Positions 54,498-63,941 of a DNA stretch of 64,000 bases are shown here, piece after piece. The translations under genes and the position numbers were made by a program. The stretch comes from Saprospiraceae bacterium. GTDB lineage: Bacteria; Bacteroidota; Bacteroidia; Chitinophagales; Saprospiraceae. A model generated the notes under the pieces. That model saw only the letters and a list, made by a program, of their open reading frames with translations, ran no database searches and was not told the DNA's origin. The DNA lies in the NCBI GenBank assembly GCA_020627705.1, contig JAHDGJ010000011.1, positions 62,001-126,000 on the forward strand. Reading direction: 5' to 3'. Positions within the stretch are counted from its first letter, which is position 1, and each line of letters starts with the position of its first letter.

Positions 54498-57218
54498 TTA
54501 GTTTTTAACAAAGGATTTTATAGTTGGGATATGATTTTTCCAGTAAGCTCTGACATAATATATTCCTTCCATTAAGTCCGTGGTTTCGAAATGTAAAGGT
54601 CCTTGCGTATTTCTGATATGGATTCCTTTTATTACTTTAATCGATCTTCCAAAAATGTCGATGACTTCTATTTTTTCTAAATCATCCATTTGATTAAATT
54701 TCACAAAAAGCTCATTCTTAGTAGGATTTGGAAATAATAGAAAACGTCGATTATTATCTACAGATTCTGTAGAGCTCAGGTTTTTGAATTCGAACCAATT
54801 TACATTAAACTGATTTCCAACAATTTTCATTCTCAGAATATAACTTCCCTCCGGTACTTGAAAATTTGTACTGAAATCTTCCCAGTTTTGCCATCCACCT
54901 GTATTAGTTGTGTTAATACTACCAATCGGAATTAAAACACCGTCGGAATTTTCGAGTTCAAAAGCTAGCGTCCCTCCAGATATATCTGATGCAGCCCTAA
55001 CTGTGAGATTGTAAATAGCCGAAGCTTCCACGTCTACGAGGTATTCCGCAAAATCACCATTATCCAAGTATCCAATATTTAAACCGCCACCGATGTCTTG
55101 GCAGTCTTCCAATTCGATGCCACTTTGAAATCGAAAATCTTCCGCTTCAATTTTGCCTGGTATTCTATGTTCAAATTCCAATTGGTTGTCAATTGGACGG
55201 TTGGTAAAAGCAAGCAAAGAGGTACCATCCTCTGCCAAAATAGTATTACCCGTATAACTAGCCCAAATACCAAAAGAATGATGCAACTCAATTTCGGGAT
55301 ACAATAGTATTTTTCTATTGTTGGTAGGATCAAGTTCTATATCTACTATTGAAAATGGAGACCCATTAATGTTTAGCGTAAAGTCGTTTGCTGCTGATAG
55401 ATCTATTTCCTCAATGGGTTTAGAAATATCAATACTAATGCTCGTTTTAGAGCGGGTCTTGCCATATTCAAATCTGGCATCGATATCAGTGGTTTCGCCA
55501 ATTTTGACAAATTCCAAGCTGCTGATATTGTATTCGGATCCTTGATTTACAAATCTTATGGATTCAACATCAGAAGTGATAACCACACTGTCTAGATTTA
55601 CAGAGGTCCAATTTTGATATCCATTGGTATTAGGGACATATACAGGATGGCTAAGCCTTGCATGGTTAGCATCTAAAGCAAAGCTGCCATCAAATCCTGA
55701 AGCTGACGCACGAATATGCACATCGTACAATCCTTCTTCCAATACATCTACAGAATATTTCATCCATTCACCTTCATCTAACCAGCCTACATTATAGCCA
55801 TTGGTATTAATGTTGTCGCTGCAATGTTCTATGTCTATCCCATCATTTCGATAAACCCAACCATTATTCCAAGCTGTAAAATTACCCGTAGTTACATGAT
55901 AGGTAGCCGTCTGTGGATCATTGTAGGCAAAACCATTACGACCTAAGTCGAAATCAGACATGTAGATAACCCCAGGTATATTTTGCTGACTGTAAGGTAT
56001 GGTTTCGTCCGTTTGAACTTGCCGAAACATGGCATCGATCACATCAAATTGTTTGCGACAGTTTTGAAATTTCACATTTTCCGCAAGGGCAAACATAGTT
56101 TGAGCTGCGTTCTCTGCGGAAGGTTTGGATCCAGAACCATTGCCATAATTTAGGATGGCTTGATAGCCACTTGGACGTTGTATGGATAAAGGAGTGGAGA
56201 TGGATTCAACTTTTTTATGAGGCCACCAGGCCCAACCAAAACCTTCTGACTCTAAAAGACCAATGGCATCTGTGAACCAAACGTTTGAGTTTTCTCCACT
56301 TTCGCCAAGGTATATTGGTGCATTGTTATTGTCACGCAAATTTATCAGCCAATTATTATCAGAAGGATTGTTAAACGACCAATATTTATGAGGACCCAAG
56401 GCTATGTTGTTGTCCCAAAGAGCTGGCAGTCCTGTAAAATCATTGGCAAACCAGTTGCCTTCAATTATGATGAGATGATTGATATCAACCTCGCGGATAG
56501 CTTGGGTTATGTCTTGGTATAAAGTCCATAGAGCAGTACCATTTGGAATGTCCCAATTGGGTTCATTTAATAAATCGTAAGCACCAATCCATTCTTCATC
56601 TTTGTATCTTTCGGCAATTCTTCTCCAAAGGGCTACGGTTTTTTCACGATTTAATTCAGATTGCCATAGTGAAGGTTTGTTTGGATTGTAATCAGAAATT
56701 TCTTCACTATATCCTTGTCCACCGGGTGCAGCGTGCAAATCCAGGATGATATACATCTCATGTGCTTTGCACCAATGTATTAAGCTGTCTGTTAAAGTAA
56801 ATCCTTTCTCGAGCCAAGTGTGTTGTCCTGCAATAGGTTCATCTTCAATAGGTAAGGTGAAAAGATTATAGTGCAAGGGAAGGCGGATAGAATTGAATCC
56901 CCAATTTTTCAAGGCGATGATATCAGCTTCTTGCATATAGTTTTGAAGCCAGAGGTCATAAAATTCTTGGGTATTTTCTTCGCCCATTAGGTCAGTGAAA
57001 AACTCTTTCATTCTCCATTGAGAACCTGCAAAACCTGAAGTTTGCATCATGTATCCTTCTTGAAGCATCCAACCTCCAAGCCCCATACCTCTCAACAATA
57101 CGGGCTCTCCATTTTCATTCACAATTTCTTTGCCTTCAGCTTTTAAGAAACCTTGCGCTACTACTTGTGCGCTATGAAGAAGGCCAAAAAGAATTATAGA
57201 TTTAAGGAGAAACTTCAT
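54498..57218 (-). CDS. GH5-family glycoside hydrolase with two CBM6-like modules and T9SS sorting domain
   Basis: 906 residues from the ATG at 57218, the start of a clean signal peptide (MKFLLKSIILFGLLHSAQVVAQ). The GH5 domain (about 24-410) has FNSIRLPLHYN, the acid/base Glu219 in LLNEPNW and the nucleophile Glu306 in YLGESGEN. A CBM6-like module follows (about 440-595, GYNVGWLDEGEWMKYSVDV), then a CBM_X2-like beta domain (about 600-700), a second CBM6-like module (about 700-825, IEAEDFRFQSG; NIGYLDNGDFAEYLVDV) and a type A sorting domain (FPNPTKNELFVKF to VKN). It should be exported by type IX secretion. It overlaps the GH3 gene end by 17 bases. The subfamily cannot be decided here; glucanase is the likely activity. 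Confidence 0.9.
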   Translation of the reverse strand: MKFLLKSIILFGLLHSAQVVAQGFLKAEGKEIVNENGEPVLLRGMGLGGWMLQEGYMMQTSGFAGSQWRMKEFFTDLMGEENTQEFYDLWLQNYMQEADIIALKNWGFNSIRLPLHYNLFTLPIEDEPIAGQHTWLEKGFTLTDSLIHWCKAHEMYIILDLHAAPGGQGYSEEISDYNPNKPSLWQSELNREKTVALWRRIAERYKDEEWIGAYDLLNEPNWDIPNGTALWTLYQDITQAIREVDINHLIIIEGNWFANDFTGLPALWDNNIALGPHKYWSFNNPSDNNWLINLRDNNNAPIYLGESGENSNVWFTDAIGLLESEGFGWAWWPHKKVESISTPLSIQRPSGYQAILNYGNGSGSKPSAENAAQTMFALAENVKFQNCRKQFDVIDAMFRQVQTDETIPYSQQNIPGVIYMSDFDLGRNGFAYNDPQTATYHVTTGNFTAWNNGWVYRNDGIDIEHCSDNINTNGYNVGWLDEGEWMKYSVDVLEEGLYDVHIRASASGFDGSFALDANHARLSHPVYVPNTNGYQNWTSVNLDSVVITSDVESIRFVNQGSEYNISSLEFVKIGETTDIDARFEYGKTRSKTSISIDISKPIEEIDLSAANDFTLNINGSPFSIVDIELDPTNNRKILLYPEIELHHSFGIWASYTGNTILAEDGTSLLAFTNRPIDNQLEFEHRIPGKIEAEDFRFQSGIELEDCQDIGGGLNIGYLDNGDFAEYLVDVEASAIYNLTVRAASDISGGTLAFELENSDGVLIPIGSINTTNTGGWQNWEDFSTNFQVPEGSYILRMKIVGNQFNVNWFEFKNLSSTESVDNNRRFLLFPNPTKNELFVKFNQMDDLEKIEVIDIFGRSIKVIKGIHIRNTQGPLHFETTDLMEGIYYVRAYWKNHIPTIKSFVKN

Positions 57219-59508
57219 CTGAAAATATCGTAAATGATTTGATGTCTTGCGGAGTTGAAGAGCCAGATATAAATACATCAAAATCTCCTGGTTCCACTAA
57301 GAATTTTCCATTGTTGTCAAAATAACCCAGTTCTTTTTCTGTCAAATAAAACACCACCTCTTTGGATTCGCCTGGGTTCAAAAAGATCTTGTCAAATCCT
57401 TTGAGTTCTTTTATTGGGCGAACGACACGTCCCACCTTATCTCTTATATAGAGTTGGACAATTTCTTTTCCTCCCGTCTTGCTAGTATTGGTTACCGTTG
57501 CTGAAACCTTTATTTTTTCTTGATTGGTGCTATTGACTTGAGTGTTGCTGTACGAAAATTCAGAATAACTTAGGCCATGACCAAATGGGTAAAGGGGAGA
57601 ATTTTCCTCATCGATATAATGCGACCAAAACACAACATCTGTGAGAGGGCCCGGGCGTCCTGTATTGTATACATTGTAATAAATCGGTACCTGACCAACA
57701 GATCGAGGGAATGTCATGGTAAGTTTACCACTGGGATTGTTGTCGCCAAATAGGGTAGAAGCAATGGCATTTCCAGTTTCGCTTCCCAATTGCCATGTGT
57801 GTAAAATAGCCGGAATATTTTTATCCGCCCAGTCTAATACCAACGGACGTCCACTCATTGTAACCAAAACAATATTTGGATTTACTTCGAATACTTTTTC
57901 TAATAATTCTTGCTGTACACCAGGTAAGTCTAATCTCGTTCTACTTCGTCCTTCGCCTGATTGGAACCCATGTTCTCCAAGAACCATAATTACTACCTCC
58001 GAATTTTTGGCTAAATCAATAGCAGCATCAAATTCACTTCTGTCGTCCTCATTGACTTTGATTTCAAAAATAAAATTTGGATCGTTTGTATTGAGCGTGG
58101 CTCCTTTGGCGTATTTATAATTGATTCCTAATTTGTCAAGTCCTTCTAAGACAGAAACAGCAGTGCCGTCATCAGACCCGATTCTCCAACTTCCTAAAGG
58201 AGATGTTTTATCATCTGCCAAAGCTCCAATCACTGCTATATTTTGTTGCTTTTTAGTAAGAGGCAAGCGCTTTTTGTCGTTTTTCAATAATACTATAGAT
58301 TCTTTGGCGATTTCTAGGGCATCTTCTCTGAAACTTGGATGATTCACAATTTCTTTTTCTCTTGCTACATCACAATATTTAAAGGGATCATCAAAAAGTC
58401 CTAGTTTCTCTTTTACTGTTAAAATTCTTCCAACTGCTTCATCTATCACAGCCATTTTTACATGCCCGTTTTCTACTGCAGTTTTTAAGTGCCTTGTATA
58501 CGCATAAGATTCCATATCCATATCCGATCCAGCGTTTGCCGATAAAATCGCCACATGCTCTAAATCCTCCGCAAAACCATGGTCAATCATTTCTTTTCCT
58601 GATCCCCAATCAGAAATAATAAAACCTTCAAAATCCCACTTCCCTTTAAGGATTTCCTGTTGTAAAAATTCATCTCCAGTCGCTGCCACTCCATTGAGAA
58701 CATTAAATGAATTCATCACTGTCTGAACATCTGCCTCGACGCATGCTTTAAATGGAGGAAGAATAACATTGTATAAAGTGGAAGTCCCAACATCTACGGT
58801 GTTATAATCTCTTCCAGCTTCGGCAAAACCATATCCAGCAAAATGTTTCGCACAAGAAGCAATCGTATGTGGGGCGCTAAGGTCGTTACCCTGGAATCCT
58901 CTTACACGTGCTTTTGCTATGGCACAACCTAAAAAAGTATCTTCTCCAGCCCCTTCCATAACACGTCCCCACCTGGCATCTCTAGAGATATCTACCATAG
59001 GTGCAAAAGTCCAATTGATTCCACGAGCGGCAGCTTCTTTGGCCGCATTTGCAGAAGCTTTTTCAATCAATTCCAAATTCCAACTGCAAGATTCTGCGAG
59101 GGGAATAGGACTAAGTGTTTTATGACCATGGATAACATCAAGTCCAAAAATTAGTGGAATACCTAATCGAGAATTGACGGCAACTTCTTGCATTTTACAT
59201 ACATTCTCAGCTCCCGAAACATTTAGAACGGAGCCAACCTTACCCTCTGCCAATAGGTCATATTTCCAGTTGTTGTCTTCTTCTTTGGGTACAGGACCAG
59301 TCGCATCCCAAAATCCATTGAATTGAGTCATTTGGCCAACTTTTTCTTCAAGCGTCATTTGCGATAACAAAGTGGATACTTTTTGAGAATATCGGTTTGT
59401 GTTTTCTTTCACGACTGGCATTTCCTTTTGAATTTTTTCTTGTCTTTGGCAAGCGATTGTAAGAGTAAAACAAAATAAAAGGAGTAAAAATCTTAAAGCT
59501 CTTTGCAT
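57202..59508 (-). CDS. bglX: GH3 beta-glucosidase lipoprotein
   Basis: 768 residues with a lipobox (LTIAC, Cys20). The GH3 nucleophile is in GFIISDWGSG (Asp near 299), preceded by the substrate-binding ASCAKHFAGYG. The C-terminal region has IVLLKNDKKRLPL, MVLGEHGFQSGEGRS and an FnIII-like end (RPIKELKGFDKIFLNPGESKEV), typical of BglX. It hydrolyses short beta-glucans from the non-reducing end. After the lipid Cys it has QRQEKIQ, not an acidic run, which suggests a periplasm-facing location. Confidence 0.94.
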   Translation of the reverse strand: MQRALRFLLLLFCFTLTIACQRQEKIQKEMPVVKENTNRYSQKVSTLLSQMTLEEKVGQMTQFNGFWDATGPVPKEEDNNWKYDLLAEGKVGSVLNVSGAENVCKMQEVAVNSRLGIPLIFGLDVIHGHKTLSPIPLAESCSWNLELIEKASANAAKEAAARGINWTFAPMVDISRDARWGRVMEGAGEDTFLGCAIAKARVRGFQGNDLSAPHTIASCAKHFAGYGFAEAGRDYNTVDVGTSTLYNVILPPFKACVEADVQTVMNSFNVLNGVAATGDEFLQQEILKGKWDFEGFIISDWGSGKEMIDHGFAEDLEHVAILSANAGSDMDMESYAYTRHLKTAVENGHVKMAVIDEAVGRILTVKEKLGLFDDPFKYCDVAREKEIVNHPSFREDALEIAKESIVLLKNDKKRLPLTKKQQNIAVIGALADDKTSPLGSWRIGSDDGTAVSVLEGLDKLGINYKYAKGATLNTNDPNFIFEIKVNEDDRSEFDAAIDLAKNSEVVIMVLGEHGFQSGEGRSRTRLDLPGVQQELLEKVFEVNPNIVLVTMSGRPLVLDWADKNIPAILHTWQLGSETGNAIASTLFGDNNPSGKLTMTFPRSVGQVPIYYNVYNTGRPGPLTDVVFWSHYIDEENSPLYPFGHGLSYSEFSYSNTQVNSTNQEKIKVSATVTNTSKTGGKEIVQLYIRDKVGRVVRPIKELKGFDKIFLNPGESKEVVFYLTEKELGYFDNNGKFLVEPGDFDVFISGSSTPQDIKSFTIFSDEVSP

Positions 59509-59511
59509 TAG

Positions 59512-60330
59512 TTATTGGTAAATTTTCACGTAATCAACTAACATTTCAGTTGGTAAACAATCTGTATCAATCCCTTCTCTTCCTCCCCAATTGCCTCCAA
59601 AAGCAACATTAAATATCAAATAAAATTCTTCGTCGAATGGCCAATACTTTTGACCCTCATTATTGTTCTCAAAAGTAAAAATGAGTTGATCATCAACAAA
59701 GGACGAACATGACGACTCATCCCATATTAGTTTGTAAGTATGAAAATCTTGTGTCGCAGTTTCTACATGTTTCGCCCCGTTTTTGTGCGTGCCTATCATA
59801 TGATTATAAGCTTCTACATGCACGGCAGAGTATATACTGTCGGGTTCAAAGGCAACATGTTCCATAATGTCAATTTCTCCACTTTTCGGCCATATTCCAT
59901 ATCTGTTATCGGTTGGCAACATCCAAATCGCTGACCAAGCTCCTTTACATGAGGCATTTTTTGCCCGTACTTCTACAATTCCATTTTTAAGATTAATGGA
60001 ATTTTTTGTATGAATCCGAGCACTTGTTATATTTCCACTTTTCTCTTGATGCACTTGTAGGACCAAATTCCCATTTTCTATTCTGGCATTATTGGGATTA
60101 TTGGCTATGTATTCTTGCAATTCTTGATTTCCCCAACCACAACCACATGGGAGTTCGCATCCTTTGCCTACATCATAGGACCACACCTCTTGATTTGGCA
60201 ATCCAGGAATATTAAAGTGATCTTCCCAAATCAATTTTGGTGAAGGGTCATTATTTGTCGATTTGAATGCAAGCATACTTACAGCAAGGGCAAGAAGCAA
60301 GCAAGTGAAAAAAGCAAATCGACTGTTCAT
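59512..60330 (-). CDS. GH16 family endo-beta-glucanase (secreted)
   Basis: 272 residues with an N-terminal signal peptide and no lipobox. The GH16 active site GEIDIMEHV (about 150-158) has both glutamates and the aspartate, and WVYDVGKG-like/GCGWGNQELQEYI and AIWMLPTDNRYG are present. Laminarinase-type endo-1,3-beta-glucanase is the best guess; licheninase is an alternative. It is a single catalytic domain without a carbohydrate-binding module. Confidence 0.9.
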   Translation of the reverse strand: MNSRFAFFTCLLLALAVSMLAFKSTNNDPSPKLIWEDHFNIPGLPNQEVWSYDVGKGCELPCGCGWGNQELQEYIANNPNNARIENGNLVLQVHQEKSGNITSARIHTKNSINLKNGIVEVRAKNASCKGAWSAIWMLPTDNRYGIWPKSGEIDIMEHVAFEPDSIYSAVHVEAYNHMIGTHKNGAKHVETATQDFHTYKLIWDESSCSSFVDDQLIFTFENNNEGQKYWPFDEEFYLIFNVAFGGNWGGREGIDTDCLPTEMLVDYVKIYQ

Positions 60331-60348
60331 GATGTTAAGCGTTCATAT

Positions 60349-61530
60349 TTATTGGAATACTCTAATATAATCCACTATCATTTGTTGCGGAAACTGCGTC
60401 GTACTGTTTGGCGAACCTGGCCAATTGCCGCCCACGGCAATATTCATTATGAAGAAGAATTCTTGATCGAATCTCCATTGCTCACTTACAGTGGCTGGAG
60501 TAAGAGTAAAAAACTTGTTGTCATTTACAAACCATTCGATTTTTCCTGGCTCCCAAATGATTGTAAAAACGTGGAACTCTTCAGAGAATTTTTTGCCGCT
60601 TATGTCATAATGTTCTCCTTGATTATGACTCCAAGATTGGCCTTGAGGTCCCCAGTGTGCAGTTCCATGCACTCTACTTGGTTCGTGTCCAACCAATTCC
60701 ATAATATCTATTTCTCCACAAGCGGGCCAGCCAACTTCAGCAAAATTTCCACCTAGCATCCAAATCGCTGGCCAAATTCCTTGACCTTCGGGTAGTATCG
60801 CTCTAACATCCACACGTCCAAAGGCATATTCGCAATTATCCTTAGTAATTATTCTAGCGGAAGTGTAGTCTCTGTTGTCGAAGCTTTCTTCTTTCGCTTC
60901 AATGATTAAAGATCCATCGGCTAGGTAAGCATTTTCTTCTCTATCTGTATAATATTGCAGTTCATTGTTTCCCCAACCATGCCCACCAACCTCTCTTGTC
61001 CAACAACCAGTATCTAGTTGATCTCCATCAAACTCATCATTCCAAACAAGTTCTCTTCCAGGATATGTGAGTGGTGTAATATATCCCTCAGGATTTACCA
61101 TCACTTCAGTATCATCATTTCGTATCGTACCAACGCCTTCGCCGGTTAGAATGGTTGCATTGGAAGGATTAGAGAGTACGACTTTAAACTCTTCATCTGT
61201 TTCTTTCCATTCATCTGCAATGATTTCAATATCGATAAAAGAAGAAGTTTCTCCCGGAAGAAAAGTTATCGTACTGCTTTCAGGTTGAAAATCAGTAAAC
61301 TCTCCAGCACTTATTTCTTCCGTGGCATAATCTACCTGAATGGTTTTGTCCGAGGAGTTGTTTAGCCTTACCTCGAATTCAAATTCTTGGTTTTCATTGC
61401 CTTCGAAAAGAGAAACACTTGAAATAGATACTTTGGGCAATTCTTCGTTTCCTCCACCTTCATCTGGATTGTCAGGATCGCAAGAATAAAAGAGTATAAT
61501 TAGTAAAAAGAAAAATAATTTAATTCTCAT
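60349..61530 (-). CDS. Surface lipoprotein: Calx-beta domain + GH16 glucanase
   Basis: 393 residues with a lipobox (LFYSC, Cys17) followed by the acidic stretch DPDNPDEGG, a likely lipoprotein export signal for the outer surface. Residues about 33-140 are a Calx-beta domain (TVSLFEGNENQE-like; SAGEFTDFQPESSTITF; DEEFKVVLSNPSNATI). The GH16 domain (about 150-393) has GGHGWGNNELQYYT and GEIDIMELVG (about 270-279). A second laminarinase-type enzyme, here tethered at the cell surface. Confidence 0.92.
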   Translation of the reverse strand: MRIKLFFFLLIILFYSCDPDNPDEGGGNEELPKVSISSVSLFEGNENQEFEFEVRLNNSSDKTIQVDYATEEISAGEFTDFQPESSTITFLPGETSSFIDIEIIADEWKETDEEFKVVLSNPSNATILTGEGVGTIRNDDTEVMVNPEGYITPLTYPGRELVWNDEFDGDQLDTGCWTREVGGHGWGNNELQYYTDREENAYLADGSLIIEAKEESFDNRDYTSARIITKDNCEYAFGRVDVRAILPEGQGIWPAIWMLGGNFAEVGWPACGEIDIMELVGHEPSRVHGTAHWGPQGQSWSHNQGEHYDISGKKFSEEFHVFTIIWEPGKIEWFVNDNKFFTLTPATVSEQWRFDQEFFFIMNIAVGGNWPGSPNSTTQFPQQMIVDYIRVFQ

Positions 61531-61536
61531 TATTGT

Positions 61537-62403
61537 TTATTCTGATACAAAAGTAAATCTCCAGACTCCACTGCCATGGTCCGCGAATATTACCATACGA
61601 TTTTCAGTTAATTCCGAAATGGAAAAAGTAACTGATGTTTGCGGACTAGTGACTTCACCTGTGCTTGCCACTTTATATAATCCCATCCAGGCACCTTCAC
61701 CTGAAACGGTGAGCGAATTTTCATTCGCACTAAATGAGTATACACCTGAATCCCAAGCAGCATAAGCTGCTGGCCAAGGCGCTTGTTGACATCCAGGGTT
61801 TAAACCAAGATCAGCAGGTGTAATGTTGCCATCTGCATCGGTATCGGCCCAAAAGTCTCCTTTGTTGTCGTATTCAAAGGTGCCATCCTCACTGAATATA
61901 TATTCATCATTAAAGTGACACTCTCTTTCTCCAACATCACTATCACTGTTTTGCCACCACGTTTCGTTTAAACTAGGACCAACATTTAAGGCACCAGCTT
62001 CTGGAGCAAGTTTCCAAACTTTAGTGCCGCAGTCCGTAAGCAATTCGAAGTTTCCAAAACAACTGTTTTGATTGTCCTCTGTTACGGTGAGTGTTTTACT
62101 AGTCGATGCAGATCCTCCTTGTGAAAAAACGGTCAAATTGACCAAATAGTCTCCTTGGAAATTAATTTGAACATCCACTTCTTCTCCTTGAAAAGATCCA
62201 ACGCCTTCTACGTCCCAATTGATTATGAATGCGCCTGGCGTTGTGTTGACTAATGTAAAATCATTTGGTGTTGCTCCTGCGATAATTTCGAAAGAGGGTA
62301 CCGGAGGATCTCCAAGATCTATTTTATCATCAACTTCGGGTTCGCAAGAGATGAAAAGTCCAAGAAGTCCTAAAAACAAAAATTTATATCTAATGTTCTT
62401 CAT
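61537..62403 (-). CDS. PKD-domain surface lipoprotein (SGBP-like)
   Basis: 288 residues with a lipobox (GLFISC, Cys20) followed by EPEVDDK, again a surface export-type acidic signal. A PKD-like domain (about 38-110) is followed by a C-terminal region with cysteines and many aromatic residues (ETWWQNSDSDVGERECHF; QAPWPAAYAAWDSG). Position after SusD fits a surface glycan-binding protein in place of SusE/SusF. The fold of the C-terminal half is not recognised. Confidence 0.82.
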   Translation of the reverse strand: MKNIRYKFLFLGLLGLFISCEPEVDDKIDLGDPPVPSFEIIAGATPNDFTLVNTTPGAFIINWDVEGVGSFQGEEVDVQINFQGDYLVNLTVFSQGGSASTSKTLTVTEDNQNSCFGNFELLTDCGTKVWKLAPEAGALNVGPSLNETWWQNSDSDVGERECHFNDEYIFSEDGTFEYDNKGDFWADTDADGNITPADLGLNPGCQQAPWPAAYAAWDSGVYSFSANENSLTVSGEGAWMGLYKVASTGEVTSPQTSVTFSISELTENRMVIFADHGSGVWRFTFVSE

Positions 62404-62409
62404 AGTATT

Positions 62410-63921
62410 TTAATAACCTGGATTTTGAATTAATACACCTTCTGTAATGTCTATTTCATTTTGTGGCACAGGCAGAATTTCGTGTACACCTTCAACAAAA
62501 TTGTCAAGTTCACTACTGGCTCTACCGCTTCTAACTAGATCAAAAAATCTGTGACCTTCAGTAGCCAGCTCTAGAAGTCTTTCGTGGAAAATAGCATCCA
62601 AAAGCGCCTCTCCAGAAGGTGAGGTTATTGGTTGCAAGGACACTCTTTGTCTAACTCTATTTAGCCTTTGTTTAGCCGTTGCTTCGTCGCCACTTCGTGC
62701 ATGAGCTTCAGCAGACATTAGGTACACATCTGCGAGTCGAATTTCACGTACATTATTTCCCCAGTTTAACGCTGGCTCTCCATCTACCGAACTTTCATCA
62801 GCCAATCCAGCATATTTTCTAATAAAGTAATCTGTATTTTGATACCCTTCAGTATAGCTCGCTCCTTGCGCCTTAAGTAGATTACCATCTATGATGGTCG
62901 CTTCTCTCCGGGGATCAAACTGCATGGCATCTACTAGTTTTTGAGAGACAGGACAAAAACTCCATCCAGTCGCAAAAGTAGGTCCGACATATTCACGCAT
63001 TCCAAAGAATTGAACATCATAATTGCCTTCAGTTCCGTTGGCAAAATTTGCCCAACCTCCAAAAAATTTCTCTGAGAAATTAATTTCAAAAATGGACTCA
63101 ATACCAAACTCGTTAGAAGTTTTAAAAATGTCTTCAAAGTTTGCTTCAAGATTGTAGATGCCAGAATTAATGACTTCATCAAACAAGGCAGCAGCTTCTC
63201 CCATACGGGAATTATCATTTTGGTATAGAATTACTTTACCTAAAAGAGCACTTACTGCACCTTGAGTAATTCTCCCAAATTCGTCTGGTGTAACGGTTGA
63301 TGGTAATTCAAATGTGTTTTTAGCATCATTGAGATCTTGTTCGATTTGAGCGTAAATTTCACTCACTTCATTTTGTGTTTGTGAGTATAGATCATCACCA
63401 CTTAAAGGTGCCGTAATTAAGGGAGTTTTGCCAAACATACGTACTTGATCAAAATAGAAGAACGCACGCAAGAATTTAGCTTCAGCTGAAACTCTTGAAA
63501 GAAAGGCTTCATCCATATCCTGAGCCTCTTCAATCTTTTGAAGCATAAGGTTGGCTCTATAAATACCGGCGTAGTTTTTCCTCCACAATCCTGATTGAGG
63601 CCCTAAAAATGGATCAAGAGTAAACGCATCCCATGCCACCCAAGAAGGTTGATCTGAAGCATCACTGCCTCCTGCAAAACATTCATCAGAGGCAGCATTT
63701 AAAAGTCCTAGCTTCATGGTCCATCCGTCTGTTCCTCCCCATTGGAGTACATCATAGATAGCGACCAATCCTTGGAATACTTCCTCTTCTGTTTGATAGA
63801 AAGTAGATTCTAACGCAGTACCTCTAGGCTCTAATTCTAAGAAATCAGTACTGCATGATGAAAAGCAAATGCAAAGGATCAAAGTAAATGCCGTGTTCTT
63901 TATTAATTTATAATTTTTCAT
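62410..63921 (-). CDS. susD: SusD/RagB nutrient-binding outer membrane lipoprotein
   Basis: 503 residues with a lipobox (FSSC, Cys23) followed by the family opening STDFLELEPRG. TPR-like helices with the SusD pattern (AKFLRAFFYFDQVRMFGKTPLIT) and a C-terminal region typical of the family (LADVYLMSAEAHARSGDEATAKQRLNRVRQRV; ERLLELATEGHRFFDLVRSG). It caps the SusC transporter and binds oligosaccharide at the surface. Twenty bases follow the SusC stop. Confidence 0.96.
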   Translation of the reverse strand: MKNYKLIKNTAFTLILCICFSSCSTDFLELEPRGTALESTFYQTEEEVFQGLVAIYDVLQWGGTDGWTMKLGLLNAASDECFAGGSDASDQPSWVAWDAFTLDPFLGPQSGLWRKNYAGIYRANLMLQKIEEAQDMDEAFLSRVSAEAKFLRAFFYFDQVRMFGKTPLITAPLSGDDLYSQTQNEVSEIYAQIEQDLNDAKNTFELPSTVTPDEFGRITQGAVSALLGKVILYQNDNSRMGEAAALFDEVINSGIYNLEANFEDIFKTSNEFGIESIFEINFSEKFFGGWANFANGTEGNYDVQFFGMREYVGPTFATGWSFCPVSQKLVDAMQFDPRREATIIDGNLLKAQGASYTEGYQNTDYFIRKYAGLADESSVDGEPALNWGNNVREIRLADVYLMSAEAHARSGDEATAKQRLNRVRQRVSLQPITSPSGEALLDAIFHERLLELATEGHRFFDLVRSGRASSELDNFVEGVHEILPVPQNEIDITEGVLIQNPGY

Positions 63922-63941
63922 TGCTGATTGTTCGATTAGTG

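Noticed and set aside
57716-58120. 134-codon plus-strand ORF inside the GH3 gene
   Set aside because: Antisense to a conserved GH3 catalytic region; composition follows the reverse complement of that gene.
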